Positions 22,823 through 33,286 of a stretch of 64,000 nt of DNA are shown here, piece by piece. The stretch lies in NCBI RefSeq assembly GCF_030012605.2, contig NZ_CP114055.2; one strand, written 5' to 3'. This DNA comes from Bergeyella_A cardium. Its GTDB lineage: Bacteria; Bacteroidota; Bacteroidia; Flavobacteriales; Weeksellaceae. Made by a program: the position numbers and the translations under genes. The notes below the pieces were generated by a model that saw only the letters and a program-made list of their open reading frames with translations, had not been told where the DNA came from and did not search any database. The number at the start of each line of letters is the position of its first letter. Position 1 is the first letter of the stretch.

Positions 22823-24982
22823 ATGAATGCACCACAAGCAATCAAAGAAACTATCCTGCTAAAAGATGGCAGGGAAGTTACCATCGAAACAGGCAAACTG
22901 GCTAAACAAGCCGACGGAGCCGTAGTAGTAAAATGTGGCGGTACAATGCTCCTCGCAACCGTAGTTGCCGCAAAAGAAGCCAACCCAGGTACGGACTTCC
23001 TACCGCTAACGGTAGACTACAGAGAGAAGTTCTACGCAGGAGGAAGAATTCCAGGGAACTTCTTCAGAAGAGAAACCAAACCATCGGATGACGAAGTCCT
23101 TACAATGCGTTTGGTAGACAGGGTACTCCGCCCGCTTTTCCCAGATGACTTCCACGCAGAGGTTCAGGTGATGATTTCCCTCATTTCCTACGACAAAGAA
23201 GTAATGCCAGAAGCATTGGCAGGTCTTGCGGCATCGGCTGCAATCGCCATTACAGATATCCCTTTTAATGGACCTATGTCTGAGGTAAGAGTTGTGAGAA
23301 TAGACGGCAAGCTGTCCATCAATCCAAGCTATGAAAACCTCCTCAAAGCAGATATAGACATTATGGTAGGCGCTACGAAAGACTCTATCGTAATGGTGGA
23401 AGGTGAGATGAAGGAAATCTCCGAGCAGGAAATGCTTGAAGCCATCCAATTTGCACACGAGGAAATAAAAGTACAGATACAGGCTCAGGAAAGGCTCGCT
23501 GAGAGGGTAGGGAAGTCTCTTCCCAAGAGAGAATACTGCCACGAGGAGCACGATGAGGAAATCCGCGAGAAAGTTTGGAAAGAATGCTACGATAAGGTTT
23601 ATCAGATAGCGAAAATCCCTTCCAATAAAGAGGAAAGAGCAGAGAAGTTTCAAGCGATATTGGATGAATTCCTCGCTCCTTATGCAGAAGATGAAGAGGA
23701 ACTCGAGAGAGTAACGCCATTTGCTGAAACCTACTACCACGATGTGCAGAAGGAAGCAATGCGCCAGATGATATTAGAGGAGCAAATCCGATTAGACGGA
23801 AGAGACCCATTTACCATCCGCCCAATATGGTCAGAGGTAGATTATTTACCAGGAGCACACGGCTCTGCGGTATTTACCAGAGGAGAAACTCAGTCGCTCA
23901 CGGCAGTTACGCTCGGGTCTATTAAAGATGCCAATCTTATCGACAGTGTGATTACCCAGCACGATGAGAAATTCTTCCTCCACTATAACTTTCCTCCGTT
24001 CTCCACAGGAGAGGCACGCCCGCTAAGAGGTACTTCAAGGAGAGAAGTGGGGCATGGTAACCTCGCTCAGAGAGCATTACAAGCCGTAATTCCAGAAGAT
24101 AATCCTTACACCATCAGAGTGGTTTCCGATATTTTGGAATCCAACGGTTCATCATCTATGGCTACGGTTTGTGCAGGTACATTAGCACTAATGGATGCAG
24201 GGGTACAGATTACAAAACCTGTATCAGGTATCGCAATGGGACTTATTACCGATGAAAAAACAGGAAAGTGGACGGTTCTCTCCGATATCTTGGGAGATGA
24301 AGATCACCTCGGAGATATGGACTTTAAGGTAACAGGTACCGCTGATGGTATTACCGCTTGCCAGATGGATATTAAAATCCAGGGGCTTTCTATGGATATT
24401 ATGGAGAAAGCACTCCTCCAAGCAAAAGAGGGAAGGCTGCACATTCTCGGTAAGATTACCGAAACCCTTTCTACACCGAGACCAGATGTGAAACCTCACG
24501 CACCGAAGATGGTTCTAATGGAAATCCCGAAAGACTTCATCGGAGCAGTAATAGGTCCTGGTGGTAAGATTATCCAACAAATGCAGAAAGATACGGATAC
24601 CGTTATCTCTATTGAAGAAAGAGATGAAATCGGTTATATAGAAATTGCAGGTACCGACAGAGAGAAAATCAATCAAGCTGTAGCGATGATTAATGAAATT
24701 GCTTTTGTACCTGTAGTAGGCGAGGTTTATAAAGGAAAAGTAGTGAAGATTATGGATTTCGGAGCGTTTATACAGCTTGCGAAAGGTACCGAAGGGCTTC
24801 TCCACATCTCCGAAATAGACTGGAAGCGTACCGATAAAGTCCCTTACAAAGAAGGCGATGAGGTAGAAGTGAAGTTTATGGGCTACGATAACCGTAGGAA
24901 GATGAAACTCTCCCGAAAAGTCCTCCTGCCAAGACCTCAAAAAGAGAATAAACCCAAAGCCGAGCAAAACGCTCAATCATAA
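22823..24982 (+). CDS. pnp: Polyribonucleotide nucleotidyltransferase (PNPase)
   Basis: 3'-5' phosphorolytic exoribonuclease of RNA decay. The 719-aa protein has two RNase PH domains (first with FLPLTVDYREKFYAGGRIPG and RRETKPSDDE; second with SRREVGHGNLAQRAL and ESNGSSSMATVCAG), a KH domain (GAVIGPGGKIIQQM) and a C-terminal S1 domain (VYKGKVVKIMDFGAFIQL). Length is normal. rpsO, its frequent neighbour, is not here. A strong terminator follows. Confidence 0.97.
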   Translation: MNAPQAIKETILLKDGREVTIETGKLAKQADGAVVVKCGGTMLLATVVAAKEANPGTDFLPLTVDYREKFYAGGRIPGNFFRRETKPSDDEVLTMRLVDRVLRPLFPDDFHAEVQVMISLISYDKEVMPEALAGLAASAAIAITDIPFNGPMSEVRVVRIDGKLSINPSYENLLKADIDIMVGATKDSIVMVEGEMKEISEQEMLEAIQFAHEEIKVQIQAQERLAERVGKSLPKREYCHEEHDEEIREKVWKECYDKVYQIAKIPSNKEERAEKFQAILDEFLAPYAEDEEELERVTPFAETYYHDVQKEAMRQMILEEQIRLDGRDPFTIRPIWSEVDYLPGAHGSAVFTRGETQSLTAVTLGSIKDANLIDSVITQHDEKFFLHYNFPPFSTGEARPLRGTSRREVGHGNLAQRALQAVIPEDNPYTIRVVSDILESNGSSSMATVCAGTLALMDAGVQITKPVSGIAMGLITDEKTGKWTVLSDILGDEDHLGDMDFKVTGTADGITACQMDIKIQGLSMDIMEKALLQAKEGRLHILGKITETLSTPRPDVKPHAPKMVLMEIPKDFIGAVIGPGGKIIQQMQKDTDTVISIEERDEIGYIEIAGTDREKINQAVAMINEIAFVPVVGEVYKGKVVKIMDFGAFIQLAKGTEGLLHISEIDWKRTDKVPYKEGDEVEVKFMGYDNRRKMKLSRKVLLPRPQKENKPKAEQNAQS

Positions 24983-24989
24983 TAACACA

Positions 24990-25014
24990 GGCTGCCGAAC
25001 TCGGTAGCCTTTTT
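24990..25014 (+). terminator. pnp terminator
   Basis: GGCTGCCG / CGGTAGCC stem (one G-T pair), loop AACT, then TTTTT. Classic intrinsic terminator. Confidence 0.88.
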
Positions 25015-25037
25015 CTCATTTCTTTTAGATTGAATCA

Positions 25038-25766
25038 ATGACCAAAATCCTGAACTATCTCTGGCGTGGCTGGCTCCTCATCCTCGGAAGTTTGCTTACA
25101 GCTTTCTGCTTCCTGCCTGTGTATTTTCTTTCTTTCAGTAAAAAACACTACAAATATGCCTACTTTTTTGTGCGAATATGGTGCTTTGGGCTGTTCTACG
25201 GTATGGGGTTCAGGTACAGTTTTATTGCAAAGACACAGAAGAAAATTGAGAGAAATAGGCAGTATATCATCATTGCCAATCATACCTCTATTATGGATAT
25301 TATGCTCGTTTGCCTGCTCTTTCCTCACCACCCTATATGTTTTGTAGGGAAGAAGGAACTAGAGAAAATCCCTGTTTTTGGGACGATATACAAGCGGATT
25401 TGTGTGTTAGTAGACCGTAGCTCTGCAAGGAGCCGTGCTGATGTCTATCGTAAATGTGCAGAGCGGATGAAGGAGGGCGACAGCATTGTTATCTTCCCCG
25501 AAGGTGGCGTACCAGATGATACCCGCATTGTGCTGGATAGCTTTAAAGACGGAGCCTTCTCCCTTGCTACTACTCACCAGTTTCCCATTGCGGTCTTTAC
25601 ATTCTCTGGCTTAAAAGAGATGTTTCCTTTTGACCATTCTCAAGGGTATATGGGGCGGGTAAAGGTTTTCTTTAATGATATTTTGGAACCCAACGAAGAC
25701 CTCCAAGCTCTTAAATCTAAAGCCTACCACCTTATAAAATCTACGCTCTGTGAAGATAGCATCTAG
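25038..25766 (+). CDS. 1-acyl-sn-glycerol-3-phosphate acyltransferase (PlsC family)
   Basis: Adds the second acyl chain in phospholipid synthesis. The 242-aa membrane-associated protein has an N-terminal hydrophobic helix, the NHTSIMD motif (H82, D87), and FPEGG (residues 153-157). Length fits the family. Stop codon TAG at 25764-25766 is immediately followed by a dispersed repeat. Confidence 0.9.
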   Translation: MTKILNYLWRGWLLILGSLLTAFCFLPVYFLSFSKKHYKYAYFFVRIWCFGLFYGMGFRYSFIAKTQKKIERNRQYIIIANHTSIMDIMLVCLLFPHHPICFVGKKELEKIPVFGTIYKRICVLVDRSSARSRADVYRKCAERMKEGDSIVIFPEGGVPDDTRIVLDSFKDGAFSLATTHQFPIAVFTFSGLKEMFPFDHSQGYMGRVKVFFNDILEPNEDLQALKSKAYHLIKSTLCEDSI

Positions 25767-25850
25767 CTTTTAGCAGTCTACAAATAGTTTGTAATAAGTG
25801 CCTTCCACGCCAGTGGGTGCTGGGTTACAGTTGCCTATTGTATAGTTTAG
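25767..25850. repeat. Dispersed repeats after plsC-like gene
   Basis: Directly after the plsC-like stop comes CTTTTAGCAGTCTAC, built from the TAGC/CAGT words that also sit after porV, uvrD and lptF. CCTTCCACGCCAGTGGGTGC near 25800 is a weak relative of the repeats at 459 and 42118. The rest of 25851-26003 shows no gene. Confidence 0.4.
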
Positions 25851-26003
25851 AGGAGCTCATTGGTACGGTAATTTTAGATCCTGATTTTGATAATTTGATA
25901 AACAGTAAGTTATTTTAATGTTATTTTTTTTATGGTTTGCATGAAAATATTAGTAAGGTTACTAAGATGACATATTTAATGAGATGGCGATTAGAATTTT
26001 ATC

Positions 26004-26045
26004 AAAAAAAATCGCTTCAAACCAGAATTTGAAGCGATTTTTTTT
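26004..26045. terminator. Bidirectional terminator before porV end
   Basis: Long perfect stem AAAATCGCTTCAAA / TTTGAAGCGATTTT with loop CCAGAA, and A and T tracts on either side, so it works in both directions. Confidence 0.88.
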
Positions 26046-26078
26046 GCGTATAGCCTATTGCTTACTGCCTACTGCTAT

Positions 26079-27224
26079 CTAATTATTGGCGTTGGAAGAC
26101 TCACCACCAATATTCCAGGTAAGACCGAAACGGAGGGTATTGTCAAGAGCAGTATTTGTCTTTGAAGTATTGATGAGGTAGGAGATATCCAGCCCGAAAG
26201 ACTGATATTTAAAGCCCACCCCTACGGTAGCGAAGCGTCTGCCACCCTGCTCATCGCTCTCGTGGAAGTAACCACCACGCACAGCAAAAGCATCATCATA
26301 GGAGTACTCCACAGCACCGCTTAGCATTACGCTTTTTTTATTGCTGAAAGATTTACCTATACCCTCTACTACACCTACATTAGGAACTTCGTATTTAGGG
26401 TTGGCAGGATCGGAATTATTTAGCTGAGAGCCTGGAACGAGGAGTTTTGATGCTTCAAGGGAAAGCCCTACTTTATTCATATCATCGAGATATAAATCAT
26501 AGCCAGCACCTAATCTGAGTGTAGTTGGCAGATAGGAACGAGAGTTTTCATCTCCTGAATAGTCCAATTTTGGTCCAAGGTTCTGAATAGCCCAGCCCGC
26601 TCTTGCTGTACCTTCGTAGTCTCCAAAGCTGGAGTGCTTTTCAGACTGATAGAAACCTGAAACATCTACTGCGAAAGTATTGGCAGGTTTTATAGTGCTG
26701 TTGTCTCCAAAGGTACCGAAATCCGAGCGGATGTATCTACCTGTAACTGCCATAGAGTATACATCTGAGAGTTTCAGCCCATAGGCTACATCTACAGAAA
26801 ATTCATTAGGCTTTACCTTACCTGTAGTTACGATTTGTGTGCCTGACAGTTGATTGAGTTCCACCTCTCCCATATTAAAATAATTGATACTTGCAGAGAT
26901 GGTAGATCGCTCTTCCTGCCCCAGAAACTGATGATAAGAAGCATAGAGGAGGAATACATCGCTTGTAAGTTTGCTGAGATAAGGCGTATAGTTTACTGCT
27001 ACAGCAGAGGTAGTTTTACTGAATGGGTACTTAGCGGCATTCCAAAACTGAGAGAATGCATCTGTAGAGGTTGCTACCCCTTGGTCCCCCATACCTGCTG
27101 CTCTTGCATCTGGAGTTATTCTGAGGAAAGGAGCCCCTGTAAGTACGGGTTTTACTTCTTGAGCTGCTGCCGAAAGGCTAAGCCCAAGCCCAAGTCCTAC
27201 AAATAATTTTGATTTTAAGTTCAT
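26079..27224 (-). CDS. porV: Type IX secretion outer membrane protein PorV (LptO)
   Basis: Outer-membrane shuttle protein that hands T9SS cargo from the translocon to the PorU sortase. The 381-aa protein has a signal peptide ending SAAAQ and the PorV opening APFLRITPDARAAGMGDQG with SQFWNAAKYPF, followed by a FadL-like 14-strand barrel. It is downstream of porU with a 30-nt gap, and this order with divergent gldJ is the known flavobacterial layout. Confidence 0.95.
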   Translation of the reverse strand: MNLKSKLFVGLGLGLSLSAAAQEVKPVLTGAPFLRITPDARAAGMGDQGVATSTDAFSQFWNAAKYPFSKTTSAVAVNYTPYLSKLTSDVFLLYASYHQFLGQEERSTISASINYFNMGEVELNQLSGTQIVTTGKVKPNEFSVDVAYGLKLSDVYSMAVTGRYIRSDFGTFGDNSTIKPANTFAVDVSGFYQSEKHSSFGDYEGTARAGWAIQNLGPKLDYSGDENSRSYLPTTLRLGAGYDLYLDDMNKVGLSLEASKLLVPGSQLNNSDPANPKYEVPNVGVVEGIGKSFSNKKSVMLSGAVEYSYDDAFAVRGGYFHESDEQGGRRFATVGVGFKYQSFGLDISYLINTSKTNTALDNTLRFGLTWNIGGESSNANN

Positions 27225-27254
27225 AAACGAATATTTTAATTATTATAATCTGTT

Positions 27255-30200
27255 TTATTTCAGCAGTACCATCTTTTCTATGGCAGATGCTGTTCCTTTA
27301 CATTTATCTTGATTTTTACTTTTAGCTAGGACTTTAAAGATGTAAGTTCCCTTGGCTACAGTATCTCCGAAATCATCCGTTCCGTCCCATTCTATTGCCT
27401 GTTTAGGCGTTCGGAAGCCTTCTCTGAATGGTTCGGCACTTATTGTAGTAGAAAATGTTCTGACCAGCTTCCCTGTAATAGTGTATATCTGAACATTGAC
27501 ATCGAGGATGTCATCGCAATTGTGTTCAAATTGTATATAGGTTTTATCCGTAAAAGGATTTGGCCAGTTGAGAGGTCTATTGATGGTCAAATTAGCCTCT
27601 GCATCATCTTTTACTACGAAGTTTAACGAGGTAGTAGTGGAATTATTGTTTATATCCCAGACCTTGAATGTAAGCTGATGAGCACCAGGTTTTAGATTGC
27701 GAAGAGGGTAGGAGATACTGCCCTTCTGATAGTCGGCAAGAGAAGGATTGATACAGCCATTGCCTTCGCCCGCAGTGTAGAAATCGTTTAGTACTACGGT
27801 ATTGACTACCTGCCCATCGAGCACAAGACTGATGTCGTGCCCAATACCGCTACCTGCGGAGTTGATGCCTATATTATCGGTAATGCAGGCGAGTAGGGTA
27901 GGGTTCTGATGGGTAATTCCCCCGTCAGCAAAGTTGGTATTGTTCATATACAGTTTTACGGCTGGTGGAGTAGAGTCATTGATTGGGTTCGGGTTGATTT
28001 CTCCTATTGGGTAGGCTTTATTCTCATATACATCATACGCATTGCCTTTTGCAGATTCGAAGTTGTCTGCATAGGCTAAAATTCTGCCTTCACCTAAGGT
28101 GTAGTTAATATCTTTTGGCATATAAAATTCGGCGGTATAGAGCCCATTAGCTACTTTTCCAGAGGTTTTTACTATGGCTGGATTTTCCTCAGTATATTGC
28201 ATTACACCGAGGTTACCATCATTATTTTTGGTTTCTTTGGTTACCTTTTTATCAAATATGCTGATGCTTACTTTTCCATTGAAGTTGGCATCTGTATTCC
28301 CCGAATCATCAAGCACTCTACCGGAGATTTTCACGAAATCCAATGCTCTGATTTTTCCATTTTCTGGGGTTTCTATATTGTCTATGCTCAGCTTTTGTTT
28401 TGGTCGGCTAAGCGTCATTGCAGGGTCTCCGAGTAGATTTACTTTTAAATGGTCGTAGCTTACTCCTTTTTCCTTTCTTGCAGCGAGGAAAGCATCTCCA
28501 AGAGTATCGAAGTTATTATTCGTTATTTTGAAGATATGATTGGTGAATATCTTGGTTAATTCAGAACCATAATGTACACCAATTGCTCGGCTGGAAGTAA
28601 TCATATTGGCAGCACCACCATTAGGATGCTTGATGATTTGCTCACCTACAGAATTTACCAGAGGTTCGTCCCAGAGTGTAAATTCACAGGTAATGGTAGA
28701 GATGAAAGGGAATCGGCTGTAAATAGACGAGTAGTTATTAAAGTTTTTTACTTCATCAGAGGTTAAGATTCTCTCCTGTGCCCAGCCGTTAATACCTCCA
28801 TGCCCAAAGTAGAAGAGATAGAGGCTATGTCCTACATCATTAGCTATTGCTTGATTTACTTGTGGATATCTCTGTCCTCCTGCTACTGTTTCCGCTTGAA
28901 AAGCATCTATATACAACTTTCTTACATTGTATTCTTTTCTTTCGGTACTGGTTTCAAAATTGGTTTTTATGGATTCATCTACGATTTCGTGGAAGGCAGG
29001 ACCTCCTTCGTTATTATCATCTACTATAAAGTCGAGTTTCATTTTCCAATCTCCAAAGGGGGAGGACTGACCTGGTAGTGCATTATAATAAGCCAAGGTT
29101 TTATCTACCAAGAGTTTTGCTTCGGATACATTAGAGGCAATTAACCTTCCGATAGGAATTTCGGGGATGTTATTGGTTATGGAGGTATTTTTACCTTGTG
29201 GAGCGGTCATCACGAAATAATCATCGGTAACGAAAGATGAACTGTAATTACTGCTGATTTCGCTCTGATAGCTTGGGATTATATTATCATTACCTTTAGT
29301 TTTGTTTTTATAGTCGTAGCTGGTATCTCCAATGATGAGTACATATTTCACGCCCCCTCTTTCCTTATGGAGCCTTGTAATAAAGTCCCTCACGGCAGTT
29401 ATATCTACCTTTCCGCTGCTAAATTCATTGTAGATTTTCTCGATATCTACTACTTGGGTGCTAAAGCCTTTTTTGTCTCTATAATATTGAGCGATTCTCT
29501 CTCCTTGAGCCATCATATCTGCTCTGGTAATGATGAGGTAATCTATGTTTTGAAGCGAGTGCAAATCTTGATTGGCAATTCTTCCAACAAATGAAGGCGT
29601 ATATGCCGAATCGCTTTTAAATGCTATAAATTCGTTATTGAAAAACGGATTTCCTGCATTATATCCGAAGGAGAAAGTTGTATTATTTCCAGATTTATTT
29701 ATCTTTCTTTTTGCATTGGTAATATCAGAAACATCCCAAACCTGTTCTATCTGAGAAGCATCGGAGATAGAGAAACCATAGTTATCATTCGTCTTTTCAT
29801 CTATATCAAAAACCCTGAAATTCATCTGTGAGCCATTGAATTTTAAGCCTTCTTTATAGGTTACTTCTGCATAGTCAAAGTAAAGCAATCCATTCGGATT
29901 GGCAGAGATATTTGGAGTAATATTTATTGTGATGCTATTTCCAGAGAGGTTTTTTATGGTTCTTTCATCTGTTTTTTTGTAAAACTCTCTTTCAGGAAGT
30001 GAGCCAGAGCTCCTCTCATTGGTATTATTAATATCTATTTTAAAGGAATTTCTTCCTCCATTATAATTGACTACAGAAGTCCTGTAGGTAATCTCATCAC
30101 TTGGCTGTATTGTTGAGCGCAGATTAAAGGTAATGGATTTTTTTGTACTGAAATGGTCATCTACCCAAACCCGTCCTACTTTCATCAGGTTATACTTGTC

Positions 30201-31163
30201 ATTATCTACGAACTGATAATCATCAAAGCGGGTAAAAGTAGTTCCACTAATAGCTATATCACTATTTTGGATTCTCTTTCCTTCAACTCCATTATCAAAA
30301 TTAATGAAGTAGTAGGAGTAGTCGTCATAAATATTTTTGGTGTGTGCGGAGCGGTCGGTTCTGCTGTCTTTCCTTTTATTTCCATTTCCAAATGTCCCGT
30401 ACAGATTATATCCATCGGTGCCTTGAGCATAAAACAGAGCATAGTCTCCATCGTTCCAAACACCATCATCTTCTCCTATTACCTGTATTGCGAGTTCTTG
30501 AAGTGAAGAAAATCGTTCATCTTCGTTGTGTTCTGGGAGCATTATCCCACCATTTCCATAAATTTTAAAGTGTTTTGGATTGATGTTCCCAACATTAATT
30601 CCGTTATCTGAGAGGAATTTTTTATCAATTTTGAAAAGTCCAGATTTATCTACTTTTATTTTGTAGAAAGTTCCATTATTTAGAGGGTTTTCGGTAGTTC
30701 CAAGTTTTTGTGCTAATGATTTTCCTGCCAATGCTCCAGTACGTACATCATCTACTATTTCAAAGGATTGAAGCTGGTATAAAACACCGCCTTCTTTCTT
30801 AAATGCCGATATTTTTGCATCATAAAACTCCTGCCCTGTCTTTGGATCAGTGTAGTAACTTACTCCTTCTGTTGCTTCACTGCCCAAAATATCATCAGGA
30901 ATATCTAAAATGTCTTTTCTGCTTATGGTTTTCCATTGCAGGTTGTCAATTTTTACACCTTTTCCATTTGAGCTGTTTCTCAGACTCACATAAACACTTC
31001 CACCTTCTACAGAGTAGCCTTTATTGCTAAATTTAGGGTAGGTCATTTTTGTAAATCCATAATCTACAGTCTCGGTTCCCTGCCAGTTCAGATTTACTTT
31101 CTGTCCGTGCAGATACGCTGAAAAACCAAATAATAAAGATATACAGATCGTAGTTTTTTTCAT
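27255..31163 (-). CDS. porU: Type IX secretion sortase PorU
   Basis: Gingipain-like (C25) cysteine peptidase on the cell surface that removes C-terminal signals of T9SS cargo and attaches it to the surface. The 1302-aa protein has a signal peptide (CISLLFGFSAYLHGQ), an N-terminal beta-rich region, the C25 domain (YVLIIGDTSYDYK, GHGG with H788, ITCEFT with C826) and a C-terminal beta-sandwich with WPNPFTDKTYIQFEHN and DGTDDFGDTVAKGTYIFKV, the CTD-like end that PorU keeps. It is the first gene of porU-porV. Confidence 0.96.
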   Translation of the reverse strand: MKKTTICISLLFGFSAYLHGQKVNLNWQGTETVDYGFTKMTYPKFSNKGYSVEGGSVYVSLRNSSNGKGVKIDNLQWKTISRKDILDIPDDILGSEATEGVSYYTDPKTGQEFYDAKISAFKKEGGVLYQLQSFEIVDDVRTGALAGKSLAQKLGTTENPLNNGTFYKIKVDKSGLFKIDKKFLSDNGINVGNINPKHFKIYGNGGIMLPEHNEDERFSSLQELAIQVIGEDDGVWNDGDYALFYAQGTDGYNLYGTFGNGNKRKDSRTDRSAHTKNIYDDYSYYFINFDNGVEGKRIQNSDIAISGTTFTRFDDYQFVDNDKYNLMKVGRVWVDDHFSTKKSITFNLRSTIQPSDEITYRTSVVNYNGGRNSFKIDINNTNERSSGSLPEREFYKKTDERTIKNLSGNSITINITPNISANPNGLLYFDYAEVTYKEGLKFNGSQMNFRVFDIDEKTNDNYGFSISDASQIEQVWDVSDITNAKRKINKSGNNTTFSFGYNAGNPFFNNEFIAFKSDSAYTPSFVGRIANQDLHSLQNIDYLIITRADMMAQGERIAQYYRDKKGFSTQVVDIEKIYNEFSSGKVDITAVRDFITRLHKERGGVKYVLIIGDTSYDYKNKTKGNDNIIPSYQSEISSNYSSSFVTDDYFVMTAPQGKNTSITNNIPEIPIGRLIASNVSEAKLLVDKTLAYYNALPGQSSPFGDWKMKLDFIVDDNNEGGPAFHEIVDESIKTNFETSTERKEYNVRKLYIDAFQAETVAGGQRYPQVNQAIANDVGHSLYLFYFGHGGINGWAQERILTSDEVKNFNNYSSIYSRFPFISTITCEFTLWDEPLVNSVGEQIIKHPNGGAANMITSSRAIGVHYGSELTKIFTNHIFKITNNNFDTLGDAFLAARKEKGVSYDHLKVNLLGDPAMTLSRPKQKLSIDNIETPENGKIRALDFVKISGRVLDDSGNTDANFNGKVSISIFDKKVTKETKNNDGNLGVMQYTEENPAIVKTSGKVANGLYTAEFYMPKDINYTLGEGRILAYADNFESAKGNAYDVYENKAYPIGEINPNPINDSTPPAVKLYMNNTNFADGGITHQNPTLLACITDNIGINSAGSGIGHDISLVLDGQVVNTVVLNDFYTAGEGNGCINPSLADYQKGSISYPLRNLKPGAHQLTFKVWDINNNSTTTSLNFVVKDDAEANLTINRPLNWPNPFTDKTYIQFEHNCDDILDVNVQIYTITGKLVRTFSTTISAEPFREGFRTPKQAIEWDGTDDFGDTVAKGTYIFKVLAKSKNQDKCKGTASAIEKMVLLK

Positions 31164-31536
31164 ACTGAAATTTTCAAGCTACAAAATAAACGAAAAAAAT
31201 AAAAAAATGATATGGTACAATAAAAATAATTTCCCCTCGTTTAGCTAATGTATTTTTTGGAGAGATACTATCTACTTGGGTTTAATTGAAAGTAGTATTA
31301 CGAAAAATTTGAAAATCTGCAGAAGAAAAGAAATATACAGTGGGAAAAATCAAGAGGCTAAGTAGAAAAAATAAAACATATTAAGGAGAATTAAATCCCA
31401 AAAATCTTTAGACTCTTCATTATTTTTAAATCAAAAGAAATCCTATAGAGAACACAAAAAATATGGACATTATTTGAATAATTCATTCAATTATATTTTC
31501 TTTGTGACCTGAAATTTTTGTATAATATCAAAGATT
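31164..31536. other. Divergent intergenic region porU / gldJ
   Basis: 373 bp of very AT-rich DNA with no credible ORF. It must hold the promoters of both T9SS/gliding units. TTTATTTTGTAG near 31175-31190 on the minus strand and ATATTTTCTTTG near 31494-31505 on the plus strand resemble degenerate -7 boxes; neither is a clean TAnnTTTG. Confidence 0.5.
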
Positions 31537-33147
31537 ATGAAAAGAATAAAAAATATTTCTTTTTTGGTACTTGGTTCTGCCTTACTTCTTGTAAGTTGTG
31601 GAGGCAATAGCACTAAAAAAGGGGGAGGTACTAAAAAATTCACAAGCCAGTCGGGCTGGAAACCAAACGAAAAGGAAGGTTGGTTCTTCTCTGGCAAACA
31701 ACAAAAGCAAAAAGGCTGGCCAGGAATGATCTATGTAGAGGGGGGAACCTTTACTATGGGAGCCGTTAAAGACGATGTAATGCACGATTGGAACAATACT
31801 CCAAGAAGAATGCAGGTAAGTTCTTTCTTTATTGGTGAGACCGAGACTACAAATTACGATTATCGTTCTTATGTTACTTGGCTTAAATATGTATTCCCAC
31901 CCGCTGACCCTGGCTTTAGAGATATTTATAATGGAGCACTTCCAGATACTACGGTTTGGGTAAACCAGCTTTCCAGAAACGAGCTTGCAGAGACCTATTT
32001 CAGATCTCCTGAGTATGATTATTACCCTGTTGTAGGGGTTTCTTGGCTTCAGGCATCAAGGTATTGTGATTGGCTTACTGATAGAGCTAATGAGAAAGAG
32101 CTGATGAACCAAGGAGTTATTTCCAAGGATCTCTATTCTAATGAGAGTAATAATATGGGAGTTTCTGCATTTACATTGGATAAGTATAAGGCAAATGATC
32201 CAGAGATGCAGGCGTACCTCAATACCCAAAGATTGCAGAAGACTACGGGAATCAATACCAACAGCCAAAGATTACTTGCTGCTAATAGAAATGCAGCTGC
32301 TGGTGTTGTAGAAAAATTCAGACTTCCTACTGAGGTAGAATGGGAATTTGCAGCATTAGGACTTCAGAAAGACAGGGAATATAACCTTTACTTAGGTAAA
32401 AGAGCCAAGATTGAGGATCTGAGAGGAGCAAAAGGCAGGAATAGAGGAATGTTCCTCGAGAATTTTAAATACGGTAGAGGAGATTACTCTGGAGTTTCTG
32501 GTTGGAAAAATGATGGTTCTGCCATTACTTCTGATGTAAGACATTATCAATCTAATGATTTAGGAATCTATGGTATGTATGGGAATGTCGCAGAATGGAC
32601 TGCCGATGTATACAGACCTATTATAGATGATGAGGCTAATGACTTCAACTACTTCCGAGGTAATGCTCCAAAGCAGGTAGTAAAAAATCCTGATGGTACA
32701 AGCCGAATCGTTTTACAGGATAAGATTGCTTATGATACCTTAGCCGATGGTAGGCTAATTTATAAAGGACTTCCAGGTCAGTATGAGAGACAAACCGTTG
32801 CGGATTATAGAAACTTCAGAGATGGAGATTTTATGTCTTCCTTAGAAGCAGGCTATGGTAGAGGGGCAGACAGTGTATCTGCGGGTTATAATATGTATAA
32901 CTCCCCAAGAAAAAGATTCCATATAGACGCTAATGGAAATGTTATTATGGAGAAAGATCGCGTGAAGAGAACATCTCAGATTAGTGATGAAATTCGTGTA
33001 GTAAAAGGAGGCTCTTGGAAAGATACTGCTTATTGGTTAGACCCAGGACAAAGAAGATTCCGAAAAGAAACCAAAGGCTATGGCTGGATTGGTTTCCGTG
33101 TGGCACAAGATGCTAAGAACTCTGATAAGCCACGAACAAAAAGATAA
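31537..33147 (+). CDS. gldJ: Gliding motility lipoprotein GldJ
   Basis: Outer-membrane-anchored lipoprotein needed for gliding and T9SS stability in Flavobacterium. The 536-aa protein has a lipobox (LLLVSC, C21) and a formylglycine-generating-enzyme-like (SUMF1) fold: IYVEGGTFTMGAV, SSFFIGETETTNYDY, RLPTEVEWEFAALG, IYGMYGNVAEWTADVY, VVKGGSWKDTAYWL, and a C-terminal GWIGFRVAQD. The insertion between these blocks is typical of GldJ/GldK-type proteins. It is divergent from porU, the conserved arrangement. Confidence 0.95.
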   Translation: MKRIKNISFLVLGSALLLVSCGGNSTKKGGGTKKFTSQSGWKPNEKEGWFFSGKQQKQKGWPGMIYVEGGTFTMGAVKDDVMHDWNNTPRRMQVSSFFIGETETTNYDYRSYVTWLKYVFPPADPGFRDIYNGALPDTTVWVNQLSRNELAETYFRSPEYDYYPVVGVSWLQASRYCDWLTDRANEKELMNQGVISKDLYSNESNNMGVSAFTLDKYKANDPEMQAYLNTQRLQKTTGINTNSQRLLAANRNAAAGVVEKFRLPTEVEWEFAALGLQKDREYNLYLGKRAKIEDLRGAKGRNRGMFLENFKYGRGDYSGVSGWKNDGSAITSDVRHYQSNDLGIYGMYGNVAEWTADVYRPIIDDEANDFNYFRGNAPKQVVKNPDGTSRIVLQDKIAYDTLADGRLIYKGLPGQYERQTVADYRNFRDGDFMSSLEAGYGRGADSVSAGYNMYNSPRKRFHIDANGNVIMEKDRVKRTSQISDEIRVVKGGSWKDTAYWLDPGQRRFRKETKGYGWIGFRVAQDAKNSDKPRTKR

Positions 33148-33172
33148 TTTATATTTTCATCATAGTACATTG

Positions 33173-33207
33173 AATAAGTCTTCCAAATTTTTGGAAGACT
33201 TATTTTT
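33173..33207 (+). terminator. gldJ terminator
   Basis: 15-bp perfect stem AATAAGTCTTCCAAA / TTTGGAAGACTTATT with a 2-nt central loop followed by T residues. Confidence 0.85.
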
Positions 33208-33286
33208 ATTAAAGTTTTTGTAACCTTTTCTCAGGCTTTTTCGTATAAGTAATTGTAGTCCATAAAAAGGGTTATCCAAATATAAG

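Noticed and set aside
23006..23740. 244-codon ORF antisense to pnp
   Set aside because: PNPase is well conserved over this stretch, and the antisense product has no recognisable features.
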